A stretch of DNA of 32,457 nucleotides from Ruminococcus sp. AF41-9. GTDB taxonomy: Bacteria > Bacillota > Clostridia > Lachnospirales > Lachnospiraceae. A model generated the notes under the pieces. It did not search any database. It was not told the DNA's origin and saw only the letters and a program-made list of their open reading frames with translations. Both the position numbers and the translations under genes were made by a program. The stretch's first letter is position 1. Each line of letters starts with the position of its first letter. This document shows, in pieces, positions 22,984 to 30,380 of this stretch. The stretch spans positions 1 to 32,457 of the forward strand of contig NZ_QUDO01000045.1 in NCBI RefSeq assembly GCF_003477525.1. Reading direction: 5' to 3'.

Positions 22984-24144
22984 TTGAATAAGAAACAACA
23001 GGTAATTTTATCATTGTTAAAAGAAATTGATGAAATATGCCGGAAGCATCAGATTGAATATTTTTTGTCTCCCCGTCTTACCCTCTGTGCGGTACAGGAA
23101 CAGCCTTTTCCACAGAATCCTCTGTTCGGGGTAGTGCTGATGAAAGTGCCGGAAATGGAGAGATTCCGTCAGGTGATGGAGGAGAATCCAAGAGAAAAAA
23201 GAGCACTGGAATCCATGAAAAATCACAAATGGTTTCCGGGATTCTATTTAAGATACGAAAATACAGATACTGTCTGCATGAATCTGGACACAGCCAGAGA
23301 GTACGCATATCCGGGACTGGGGATTAATATTTATCCGCTGAGGACAACGATCGCTTCCAAAATGGAAAGACGAAAAACTACTATCGAGGAAACCGGATGG
23401 AATGAATTATGTAATATCTACAGTAAACCTGCAGATATGAAAACAAGGTTCAGTAAATTTCTGATCAGGATTCGCTGTGCAGTGGGAGGACAGCAGGCAC
23501 AGGTTGCCAGAATGTATGATAATTTCTGCAGAAATCAGCAGCAGCCGGATGCGAAGAAATATATTCTGAAACGAAAAAAACAGACTACGGTTTTTCCGGC
23601 CGGAGTTTTTGCCGAAAGCCAGACTGTGATGCTTGAAGGAATCCCTTTTCAGGCTCCCGGAAATATCCGGAAATATCTGACACTCAGTTATGGGGATGAT
23701 TATAAACATGTCACAGAACCTAAGTATGTGATGCCGCCTCAGATGATCATCAGTGCCAGGGTAAGCTACACACAGGTCTGGAAAGAAGCCGGAAATTTTG
23801 AGAAATACTGTAAGGAACGAAGAAAAAATGTCCGCAGACTGGTCAGAAGCCGCAGCATGAAGGAATGTTTCAATGAATGCTGGGACTATGTAGAATTCTG
23901 TGGCCGCAGAATGAATCTTGGCGTGACTTTTGAACGCAGAAAAGATTATATTAAGAATCTTTATAAAAATGAAGATTATATCACTCTGGAGAAAGTGTTC
24001 CGTTCCTACTCTAAGATGATGGAGAAGAGTTTTGAACAGGGAGAGCTGTTCGCGGAAGATGACGAGATTTTTGACATTTATGTAGATGTACTCGAAAAAA
24101 CAGGAAAAACAGAGCTGAGAGAGAAAATCCGCGCTATGATCTGA
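22984..24144 (+). CDS. Degenerate LicD-like paralogue, probably non-catalytic
   Basis: A 386-residue protein starting at a TTG with GGAG 8 bases upstream. Its N-terminus aligns without gaps to the LicD protein before it: MNKKQQVILSLLKEIDEICR against MTEKQKYLLKLFKEVDEICK. Where the partner has the catalytic GGSLIG and WDDDVD motifs, this has PRLTLC and PLFGVV, so every predicted active-site residue is replaced while spacing is kept. The later LicD-like part (LTLSYGDDYKHVTEPKYVMP) is retained, and the C-terminus is basic and helical (RRKNVRRLVRSRSMKEC). It reads as an intact, maintained gene rather than a decayed one. A scaffold or regulatory partner for the active LicD is a reasonable guess. 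Confidence 0.7.
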   Translation: MNKKQQVILSLLKEIDEICRKHQIEYFLSPRLTLCAVQEQPFPQNPLFGVVLMKVPEMERFRQVMEENPREKRALESMKNHKWFPGFYLRYENTDTVCMNLDTAREYAYPGLGINIYPLRTTIASKMERRKTTIEETGWNELCNIYSKPADMKTRFSKFLIRIRCAVGGQQAQVARMYDNFCRNQQQPDAKKYILKRKKQTTVFPAGVFAESQTVMLEGIPFQAPGNIRKYLTLSYGDDYKHVTEPKYVMPPQMIISARVSYTQVWKEAGNFEKYCKERRKNVRRLVRSRSMKECFNECWDYVEFCGRRMNLGVTFERRKDYIKNLYKNEDYITLEKVFRSYSKMMEKSFEQGELFAEDDEIFDIYVDVLEKTGKTELREKIRAMI

Positions 24145-24162
24145 GATTCCGGAGAAGCAGCA

Positions 24163-24218
24163 GAGCAGTTATTTGGTTATGAGCAAGCAGCAAAGCAGAT
24201 TGCGAATATCCGCTTGAC
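24163..24218 (+). repeat. 3' part of hairpin repeat family A
   Basis: GAGCAGTTATTTGGTTATGAGCAAG followed by the tail hairpin around GCGAATATCCGC matches the last third of the copies at 2367 and 5447, with a few substitutions. The head and the first two hairpins are missing. It lies between the LicD-like gene and the ThDP enzyme gene. Confidence 0.75.
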
Positions 24219-24257
24219 TGGGAAGAAAATGTCAGACAGCAAATACAGGAGGGAATT

Positions 24258-26000
24258 ATGAAACTTTCAGATTACATTGTTGAATTTTTACAGAGAAAAG
24301 GGATCCGGCATTTCTTTGGATATCAGGGAACGATGATCGCCCATGTGGTAGACTCCATTGAAAGAAATCCGGAGACAGAAAATCACTCCAGCTACAATGA
24401 GCAGGGGGCTGCGTTTGCTGCCTGCGGTTATGCTCAGGCAAAAGAAGAGTGTGCCTGCGCTTATGCCACCAGCGGCCCGGGAGCCGTCAATCTGCTGAGC
24501 GGTGTGGCAGATGCATATTATGATTCACTTCCTGTAATCTTTCTGACAGGACAGTTGAATACTTATGAGTATTCAGGGATTGAAGGACTGCGTCAGCAGG
24601 GATTTCAGGAGACAGATATTGTGGGAATGGCGAAACCGATCACCAAGTATGCCGTTCAGATCCGTAATCCGGAGGATATTGTACAGGAATTAAATAAAGC
24701 ATATCACATTGCAACCACAGGACGCAGAGGTCCGGTTCTTATTGACCTTCCAATGAATATTCAGAGAAGCGAAGTAGAAAATCCGGTTTATGATATGACA
24801 TTTGAGGATATCCACACAGATGCTGCACAGGCGCAGAAAGCTGCTGATACGATTCTGGAAGCACTCGAAACAGCGAAACGCCCGGTGATCATGCTGGGAC
24901 ATGGTGTAGACAGCTCTGCCAGTCAGCGGGAACTGATACAGTTTGCACGTAAAAGACAGATTCCGATCATTACCAGTGTACTGGCAAAATCTGTGCTTGG
25001 TTATGAACACCCGCTGAATTTCGGATGTATCGGGGGCGCTTATGGACACAGATATGCAAACATGATCGCCAATGCAAAGAGTGACCTGCTTCTCTGTTTC
25101 GGTATTTCTCTCTGCACCAGACAGATCGGAACCAAGGTTCATGAGTTTGCGAAAGGTGCGAAGATCATTCGTGTGGATATTGACTCCTGTAATTTACAGA
25201 GAGACATTCATGAAAATGGTGCCAATGAAGTAAAACTTCAGGCAGAAACAGGAGCAGTGATCGACTGTCTTTCCAGGGCAGCAGTGCAGAAACCGGATGA
25301 GTACAGGGAATGGCTCAATGTATGTAATGAGATCAAGGAAAATCTTCAGGCAGTGGATGACCAGACACCGGAACGTTATCCGAACCGTATGATTGCCAGT
25401 CTCAGTGAGATGCTGGAAGATACTTCTGCTATTGCAGTGGATGTGGGGCAGCACATGGTATGGAGCTATCAGTCTTTCAAAAATCATGAAGGCCAGAAGC
25501 TTCTTTTCTCCGGTGGACATGGAGCGATGGGATATGGACTTCCGGCAGCGATCGGAGCTTATTATGCAACCGGAAAACCGACCGCCTGCATCTGCGGTGA
25601 CGGTGCCTTCCAGATGAATATTCAGGAACTGGAGTGGGTAAAGAGAGAAAACCTTCCAATTAAAATGATGGTTATGAATAATGGAGCTCTGGGAATGATC
25701 CGCCATCTGCAGAGAGATTATTTTGACTGTCTGTTTGCTGGAACAACTGACGGATGTGGATTTGCGTCCTGTGATTTCTCAAAGGTGGCACAGGCTTATG
25801 GAATTTCCTCTAAGAGAATGTGGTGTGATGATGTGAAAGAAGAAGCCCCGGAATTTCTGGAAGGACAGGGACCGAAGCTTCTGGAGATCATGCTGGAACA
25901 CGGAACTTTCGCATATCCGAAAACCTGTCTGGGTGAACCAATCCACAACCAGCAGCCATATGCACCGAAAGCAGTTTATGACAGGCTGATGGAATTATAA
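24258..26000 (+). CDS. Thiamine-diphosphate enzyme (acetolactate synthase large-subunit-like)
   Basis: A 580-residue three-domain ThDP enzyme. The N-terminal PYR domain has the activating Glu (SYNEQGAAFAACGYAQA) and ATSGPGAVNLLSGVADAYYD; the central domain follows from about 195; the C-terminal PP domain has the ThDP/Mg motif GDGAFQ to MNN (CGDGAFQMNIQELEWVK, then VMNNGALGMI). It could act as a carboligase or 2-keto acid decarboxylase. Genuine IlvB is less likely: no ilvN, ilvC or other branched-chain genes are near, and it sits between LicD genes and an SDR. I infer that it makes an unusual keto sugar or polyol precursor for the surface glycan. AGGAGGG precedes the ATG. Confidence 0.82.
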   Translation: MKLSDYIVEFLQRKGIRHFFGYQGTMIAHVVDSIERNPETENHSSYNEQGAAFAACGYAQAKEECACAYATSGPGAVNLLSGVADAYYDSLPVIFLTGQLNTYEYSGIEGLRQQGFQETDIVGMAKPITKYAVQIRNPEDIVQELNKAYHIATTGRRGPVLIDLPMNIQRSEVENPVYDMTFEDIHTDAAQAQKAADTILEALETAKRPVIMLGHGVDSSASQRELIQFARKRQIPIITSVLAKSVLGYEHPLNFGCIGGAYGHRYANMIANAKSDLLLCFGISLCTRQIGTKVHEFAKGAKIIRVDIDSCNLQRDIHENGANEVKLQAETGAVIDCLSRAAVQKPDEYREWLNVCNEIKENLQAVDDQTPERYPNRMIASLSEMLEDTSAIAVDVGQHMVWSYQSFKNHEGQKLLFSGGHGAMGYGLPAAIGAYYATGKPTACICGDGAFQMNIQELEWVKRENLPIKMMVMNNGALGMIRHLQRDYFDCLFAGTTDGCGFASCDFSKVAQAYGISSKRMWCDDVKEEAPEFLEGQGPKLLEIMLEHGTFAYPKTCLGEPIHNQQPYAPKAVYDRLMEL

Positions 26001-26051
26001 AAATATATAAAGAAGTAAGTGATAATATATGATAACAGGAAGTAAAAAGAT

Positions 26052-26788
26052 ATGAGCAGAGTAAGCGTAGTTACAGGAGGTACTTCCGGGATTGGCAGAG
26101 GAATTGTAGAGAAACTTCTGGAAAATTCTCAGGAAGGGGATCTTATTTTTGCCACCTATGCACATCATGCAAAAAAGGCAAACGAATTCTGGGACAGTTT
26201 AAAACCGGAAGATCAGGAAAAGCTGATCATCTTAAAAGCAGATATGTCCTCCTATGAGGAGATGATGGCATTTGTGACAGAGGTGAAGGAAAAAGCCGGA
26301 CATGTAGACTGGCTGGTCAGCAATGCGGGAATCAGCACCTATGATAAATTTCAGGATTATACTTTCGAGGAATGGAACAACATTGTGAATACAAACCTGT
26401 CTATTCCGGTGTTTATGGTAAAGGAGCTGATGCCGGTGATGACTGAAGGCGGAAGTGTACTTTTTATGGGTTCCTATGCAGGACGCCAGGCGTATTCTTC
26501 TTCTGTTGTGTACGGAGTTACCAAGGCAGCCATTCATTTCCTGACCAAATCTCTGGTGAAGGAGTTTGAGCCAAAAGGAATCACTGTCAATGCTATTGCA
26601 CCTGGATTTATCCAGACCCCATGGCACGAAAACCGTACACCGGAGAGCTATGAACGCATCAACCGCAAGATTGCCCTTCATCGTTTCGGGGAGATCAAAG
26701 ATGTGGCAGATATGGCATACAGTATCTGACGAACCGGTATATGAATGGAAGTATTGTGGACATTCATGGAGGGTATGATTATTTCTGA
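26052..26788 (+). pseudogene. SDR-family oxidoreductase, frameshifted near its C-terminus
   Basis: A short-chain dehydrogenase/reductase with the cofactor loop TGGTSGIG (residues 8-15), NAG (91-93), catalytic Ser141 and Y154-x3-K158, and PGFIQTPW. The frame stops at 26729 after AYSI. One extra base near 26726 (ATC-CTG) would continue as LTNRYMNGSIVDIHGGYDYF to a TGA at 26786-26788, giving 245 residues, the usual SDR length with the usual NG..VDIHGG ending. As written, the protein of 225 residues lacks that last strand. It may be an assembly error. It follows the ThDP enzyme by 51 bases and would reduce its keto product or a related sugar. Confidence 0.75.
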
Positions 26789-26850
26789 GTTACTGCTCAC
26801 ACGCCGCCATCCCGCGAGGTTTTTTGGCAGGCAGAGATGACAGAAAACAG
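26788..26850 (+). repeat. Degenerate copy of intergenic repeat family B
   Basis: GTTACTGCTCAC, ATCCCGCGAGGTTTTTT and ATGACAGAAAAC match the order of conserved words in copies 8464 and 10988, with divergent sequence between. It lies directly after the restored SDR stop codon. Confidence 0.55.
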
Positions 26851-26870
26851 ATTAGAAGCAGTCATTTTGT

Positions 26871-26899
26871 TTGACAACCTCATACCAGACCTATATAAT
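26871..26899 (+). promoter_or_regulatory. Consensus sigma-A promoter
   Basis: TTGACA (26871-26876), 17 bases, TATAAT (26894-26899): both boxes match consensus exactly. Transcription would start near 26906, just before the remains of the GGDEF gene. Confidence 0.85.
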
Positions 26900-26917
26900 G
26901 AAAAAAGGGTTTTTACA

Positions 26918-27412
26918 ATGGAGAATTTTTTTCATAAAGATTTTCCATCAGACGTATGGGGCGGATAACAGTGAAAGAACTACACAACAAGAAAAGAAGT
27001 TACACAGAGGTGTTCAGCTATTTCCTGAGCAAACGTGTGAAAACGGAGCACTGGAATGAGCTGAAAGACCTGATGTCCTGTCAGGCACTGCGCCAGCTCT
27101 TTGAAAAAATCATGGAAGAAGTGCCGGATGAAGGATGTGGTGTGCCGCCTGGGTGGTGATGAGTTCGTGGCGTTTATGCGCAATATCCCGCAGGAAGCGG
27201 TAGAACGAAACATTGATGCGCAGTCACGGAAACTTCATATTACTTATGAGAAAGGTCTGTCGTCAGTGACGATTTCCGCATCCATGGGAATCGCCATGAC
27301 CACGAAGAAGGGCTGTAAATTTAAGGAATTATATGAGGAAGCGGACAGTTGTCTGTATCAGGTGAAGCGTACTTTTAAAGGCTCGTATCGTATTTCGGAT
27401 AAGATTGTCTGA
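26918..27412 (+). pseudogene. Decayed GGDEF (diguanylate cyclase) gene
   Basis: A short start, MENFFHKDFPSDVWGG then stop (ATG 26918, AAGGG upstream), is followed in another frame by KELHNKKRSYTEVFSYFLSK and ALRQLFEKIMEEVPDE, and from about 27120 in a third frame by KDVVCRLGGDEFVAFM and SASMGIAMTTKKG, KELYEEADSCLYQVKR. The last part is clearly the second half of a GGDEF domain. The first half of the domain, including the usual DPLTGLYNR segment, is missing, and at least two frame changes are needed. A functional cyclase is unlikely. The consensus promoter upstream is intact. Confidence 0.75.
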
Positions 27413-27510
27413 TCTGAGTTATCCGGGTCGGATTCTGACCCAAAATGTCGATAAAGAAGAATGGAAAAACCTTGATTTCTGCGGCATTAAAATATGTAAG
27501 CAATTTAAGA

Positions 27511-27580
27511 AAAAGACTTGACTTCTATATGTCATGTGTGATAAACTTGACAAGCGACATGGAAGTTAGGTCTTTTTTTT
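27511..27580 (+). terminator. Strong intrinsic terminator before the rpmG operon, with a promoter inside
   Basis: AAAGACTTGACTTC (27512-27525) pairs with GAAGTTAGGTCTTT (27562-27575), allowing G-U pairs and minor mismatches, and ends in eight T. The left arm also contains TTGACT (27518-27523), 16 bases before GATAAA (27540-27545) with an extended TGT, a possible promoter whose transcript would begin past the left arm and so escape termination. A TTGACA at 27547 has no -10 partner. In 27413-27510 I see only GGGTC/GACCC, a small hairpin near 27425-27441. Confidence 0.75.
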
Positions 27581-27657
27581 ATGCCCGAAAAGATGACGGA
27601 TACATCGTCAGGCGTGGAAAAACGGCCATGCAAATGAAAACACTGGAGGTGGAAGTT

Positions 27658-27807
27658 GTGCGCGTTAAGATTACATTAGCATGTACCGAGTGCAAGCAGC
27701 GTAACTACAATATGACTAAGGAGAAAAAGAACCATCCTGAGAGAATGGAAACTCAGAAATATTGTAAGTTCTGCCGCAAACACACTCTGCATAAGGAAAC
27801 AAAGTAA
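27658..27807 (+). CDS. rpmG: 50S ribosomal protein L33
   Basis: A 49-residue zinc-type L33. [19 protein letters not shown] has the first CxxC and [17 protein letters not shown] the second. The start is a GTG at 27658 with GGAGG at 27645-27649, 8 bases upstream; the frame is open further upstream, but that part includes the terminator stem. It is the first gene of the classic rpmG-secE-nusG-rplK-rplA order. Confidence 0.95.
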   Translation: MRVKITLACTECKQRNYNMTKEKKNHPERMETQKYCKFCRKHTLHKETK

Positions 27808-27859
27808 TCCAAGGTAACTGGACGAAACAGTTACTCACAGAGAATTGTGAGGTCAGGCT

Positions 27860-28069
27860 ATGCAAGGAAATGAAAAATCTGCTGGCAAAAGCCAGAAGAA
27901 GAGTTGGTTTCAGGGACTTCAATCAGAATTCAAAAAGATTGTCTGGACAGACCGTAACACTCTGATCAAACAGACCATCGTGGTTGTGTGCGTATCAATC
28001 GTACTTTGTGCACTGATCAGCGTTATGGATTCCTTCATTCTTGAAGGTGTTAATCTTTTAATGAAGTAA
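27860..28069 (+). CDS. secE: Preprotein translocase subunit SecE
   Basis: A 69-residue single-span SecE. A basic N-terminus (KSQKKSWFQGLQSEFKKIVW) leads into one membrane segment (TIVVVCVSIVLCALISVMD). The FKKIVWTDRNTLIKQT amphipathic stretch is the conserved family core. It stabilises SecY in the membrane. It lies between rpmG and nusG, as in most bacteria. Confidence 0.95.
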   Translation: MQGNEKSAGKSQKKSWFQGLQSEFKKIVWTDRNTLIKQTIVVVCVSIVLCALISVMDSFILEGVNLLMK

Positions 28070-28084
28070 GGATAAGGTGATTGT

Positions 28085-28600
28085 ATGTCAGAAGCGAAAT
28101 GGTATGTTGTTCATACTTATTCCGGGTATGAAAACAAGGTAAAAGCCAACATTGAAAAAACCATCGAGAACCGACACCTGGAAGATCAGATTCTTGAAGT
28201 CCGTGTTCCGTTACAGGAAGTTTCGGAATTAAAGAACGGAACGATGAAACAGGTGCAGAAAAAAATGTTTCCTGGCTATGTACTTCTCAATATGGTTATG
28301 AATGACGATACATGGTATGTTGTCCGCAACACCAGAGGTGTGACGGGCTTCGTTGGACCAGGATCCAAGCCAGTGCCGTTGACCGAGGAAGAAATGCTTC
28401 CTCTGGGAATCAAAAATGAGAATGTTCAGGTGGATTTCGCAGAAGGTGACAGCGTTGTTGTTACAGGCGGTGCCTGGAAAGACACTGTCGGAATGGTTAC
28501 TGCAATCAATGTGCAGAAACAGACAGCGACAATCAATGTTGAACTTTTCGGCCGCGAAACGCCGGTAGAAATTAGTTTCGCAGAAATCAAACAGTTGTAA
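28085..28600 (+). CDS. nusG: Transcription termination/antitermination factor NusG
   Basis: A 171-residue NusG with the N-terminal NGN domain (KWYVVHTYSGYENKVKANIE, MFPGYVLLNMVMND, WYVVRNTRGVTGFVGPG) and the C-terminal KOW domain (GDSVVVTGGAWKDTVGMVTA). It binds RNA polymerase and links it to Rho or the ribosome. It starts 15 bases after secE. Length is normal. Confidence 0.97.
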   Translation: MSEAKWYVVHTYSGYENKVKANIEKTIENRHLEDQILEVRVPLQEVSELKNGTMKQVQKKMFPGYVLLNMVMNDDTWYVVRNTRGVTGFVGPGSKPVPLTEEEMLPLGIKNENVQVDFAEGDSVVVTGGAWKDTVGMVTAINVQKQTATINVELFGRETPVEISFAEIKQL

Positions 28601-28620
28601 CAAACAAAGGTAACAATATC

Positions 28621-28652
28621 GTGGGAGGGACATAAACCCCCGCCAATACCAC
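28621..28652 (+). promoter_or_regulatory. L1-binding-like leader motif before rplK
   Basis: GTGG (28621-28624) pairs with CCAC (28649-28652); inside, GGG pairs with CCC, leaving an asymmetric internal loop of GA against GCCAATA. The site is directly upstream of the AGGAGG of rplK. The same arrangement occurs before rplA. L1 is known to repress its own operon by binding an mRNA site that copies its 23S rRNA site, which also has two helices and an asymmetric loop. The assignment is inferred. Confidence 0.6.
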
Positions 28653-28668
28653 ATAGGAGGTGCCGAAA

Positions 28669-29094
28669 ATGGCAAAGAAAGTAACAGGATATATCAAATT
28701 ACAGATTCCGGCTGGTAAAGCAACTCCAGCACCACCTGTAGGTCCGGCTCTTGGACAGCACGGTGTAAATATCGTTCAGTTTACAAAAGAGTTCAATGCA
28801 AGAACAGCAGATCAGGGAGACTTAATCATTCCTGTAGTTATCACTGTTTATGCAGACAGAAGTTTCAGCTTCATAACCAAAACTCCGCCGGCTGCAGTTC
28901 TTCTTAAGAAAGCTGCAAAGATCAAATCCGGTTCCGGCGTACCGAACAAAACAAAAGTTGCTAAGGTTACCAAAGCTCAGGTTCAGGAAATCGCTGAACT
29001 TAAGATGAAAGACTTAAATGCAGCGTCCCTCGAAACAGCTATGAGCATGATCGCTGGTACTGCAAGAAGTATGGGAATCGAAGTAGTTGATTAA
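28669..29094 (+). CDS. rplK: 50S ribosomal protein L11
   Basis: A 141-residue L11, exactly the usual length when the ATG at 28669 is used (AGGAGG 8 bases upstream); a GTG at 28660 overlaps the ribosome site and is rejected. [20 protein letters not shown] and [20 protein letters not shown] are the conserved N-terminal domain, and [12 protein letters not shown] is the C-terminal RNA-binding end. It forms the GTPase-associated centre. Confidence 0.97.
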   Translation: MAKKVTGYIKLQIPAGKATPAPPVGPALGQHGVNIVQFTKEFNARTADQGDLIIPVVITVYADRSFSFITKTPPAAVLLKKAAKIKSGSGVPNKTKVAKVTKAQVQEIAELKMKDLNAASLETAMSMIAGTARSMGIEVVD

Positions 29095-29113
29095 TTTTAA
29101 TATTAAATAGTAA

Positions 29114-29141
29114 GTGGGAGGGCGTTCCCCGCAAATACCAC
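29114..29141 (+). promoter_or_regulatory. L1-binding-like leader motif before rplA
   Basis: GTGG (29114-29117) pairs with CCAC (29138-29141), GGG with CCC around CGTT, with internal loop GA against GCAAATA. It matches the rplK leader motif in loop sequence while the apical stem-loop differs in length. It sits 2 bases before the AGGAGG of rplA, so a bound protein would block ribosome entry. Confidence 0.6.
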
Positions 29142-29155
29142 AGGAGGTTATAGAA

Positions 29156-29848
29156 ATGAAACGAGGAAAGAAATACGTGGAAGCTGCTAAAGCAGTAGAC
29201 CGCGCTACATTATATGATACCGCAGAAGCTATCAGCTTAGTTAAAAAAGCTGCTGTTGCTAAATTTGACGAAACTATCGAAGTTCATATCCGTACAGGCT
29301 GCGATGGACGTCATGCAGATCAGCAGATCCGTGGTGCAGTAGTTCTGCCACACGGTACTGGTAAAAAAGTTCGTGTTTTAGTATTTGCTAAAGATGCTAA
29401 AGCTGAAGAAGCAAAAGCAGCAGGTGCTGAATTCGTAGGAGCTGAGGATCTGATTCCGAAGATCCAGAACGAAGGATGGTTAGACTTCGACGTTGTTGTT
29501 GCAACTCCAGATATGATGGGTGTTGTAGGTCGTCTTGGTCGTGTACTTGGACCGAAAGGTTTAATGCCAAACCCGAAAGCTGGTACAGTAACAATGGACG
29601 TTACTAAAGCAGTTCACGATATCAAAGCAGGTAAGATTGAGTACCGTCTTGATAAAACCAACATCATTCATGTTCCGGTTGGTAAAGCATCCTTTACAGA
29701 GGAACAGTTAAGCGACAACTTCCAGACGCTGATCGATGCTATCGTTAAGGCTAGACCAAGCACACTGAAAGGTCAGTATTTAAAGAGCGTTGTTATTGCT
29801 CCGACAATGGGACCTGGTGTGAAGATCAACCCAATGAAATTAGCATAA
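29156..29848 (+). CDS. rplA: 50S ribosomal protein L1
   Basis: A 230-residue L1 starting at the ATG at 29156 behind [22 protein letters not shown], the [19 protein letters not shown] region, and [19 protein letters not shown] are all conserved. It builds the L1 stalk of the ribosome and usually represses its own operon. A terminator follows directly, and rplJ-rplL, commonly next in Firmicutes, are not downstream in this window. Confidence 0.97.
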   Translation: MKRGKKYVEAAKAVDRATLYDTAEAISLVKKAAVAKFDETIEVHIRTGCDGRHADQQIRGAVVLPHGTGKKVRVLVFAKDAKAEEAKAAGAEFVGAEDLIPKIQNEGWLDFDVVVATPDMMGVVGRLGRVLGPKGLMPNPKAGTVTMDVTKAVHDIKAGKIEYRLDKTNIIHVPVGKASFTEEQLSDNFQTLIDAIVKARPSTLKGQYLKSVVIAPTMGPGVKINPMKLA

Positions 29849-29865
29849 TAGATTTTAGCAATATA

Positions 29866-29901
29866 AGACTCCCGGGGGGATTTCCTCCTGGGGGTCTTTT
29901 T
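29866..29901 (+). terminator. Intrinsic terminator after rplA
   Basis: AGACTCCCGGGGGGA (29866-29880) pairs with TCCTCCTGGGGGTCT (29883-29897) through many GC and some G-U pairs, followed by five T. It ends the rpmG-rplA operon. Confidence 0.9.
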
Positions 29902-29935
29902 GCGTTATTTGGCGGGTAAGGGATTGGTAAGGGAC

Positions 29936-30137
29936 GCGTAGAAAAATAGTTGTTTTTTGCCACGGCTGCGGAGGCAGGAATTGCTATAAGCTTCCGGAAA
30001 TTTGCTAAAACCATGCCAAAAAAATTCAAACTCGCTTCGCTCAGACAGTGAATTTTTTTGACATAACGCAAATTCCCGCAAGCTAAGTATTACTACACCT
30101 CCTGTAGATGTGGCAAAAAACAACTATTTTTCTACGC
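29936..30137. repeat. Long structured inverted-repeat element, copy 2 (family L)
   Basis: A perfect 28-bp inverted repeat (29936-29963 with 30110-30137) closes the element, the same length as in the copy at 5712 but with a mostly different sequence. Internal stems are GGAGG (29970-29974) with CCTCC (30098-30102), 9 of 10 pairs between 29996-30005 and 30068-30077, and a perfect 11-bp stem CAAAAAAATTC (30017-30027) with 30050-30060. The loop AAACTCGCTTCGCTCAGACA (from 30028) is shared with copy 1, as are ATTGCTATAAGC, TTTGCTAA-like and CATAACG words. No coding content. Confidence 0.85.
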
Positions 30138-30380
30138 TGTGTACTGGCAGTTACTGTTTGCATATCAGTATTCTACGAGGAGAGAGACTATGTAAAGATA
30201 CTGTATGTAAAGTAAACAGTATCTACTGGCATAATAAAAGAGAGTATTACGGTGTAGAGAAAATATGTGATATAGTAAAAAATGATTATGGTATTTTTTA
30301 TTTATGCAGTTTAGAGGTTGTTTAGACATAGACGATATATTATCATAACGAATATATGGAAACAGACAGGAGGAGTTAAG
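30138..30380 (+). promoter_or_regulatory. Leader region of the carboxypeptidase gene, with hairpin
   Basis: Begins with what may be a degenerate head of repeat family B (AGTTACTGTTTGCATATCAG, from about 30149). AGATACTGT (30196-30204) pairs with ACAGTATCT (30216-30224), a perfect 9-bp dyad with an 11-base loop that could be an operator or a hairpin. The rest is AT-rich. No convincing -35/-10 pair was identified. Confidence 0.35.

Noticed and set aside
24258..26000. Genuine biosynthetic acetolactate synthase IlvB
   Set aside because: The protein is related, but no ilvN or ilvC is adjacent and the gene sits inside a polysaccharide locus; a specialised role is more likely.
27445..27657. N-terminal extension of L33
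   Set aside because: It covers the terminator; L33 is normally about 49 residues and the GTG at 27658 has an ideal ribosome site.
27808..27859. tRNA-Trp gene often found between rpmG and secE
   Set aside because: The spacer is only 52 bases and has no cloverleaf, only a small AACTG/CAGTT hairpin.
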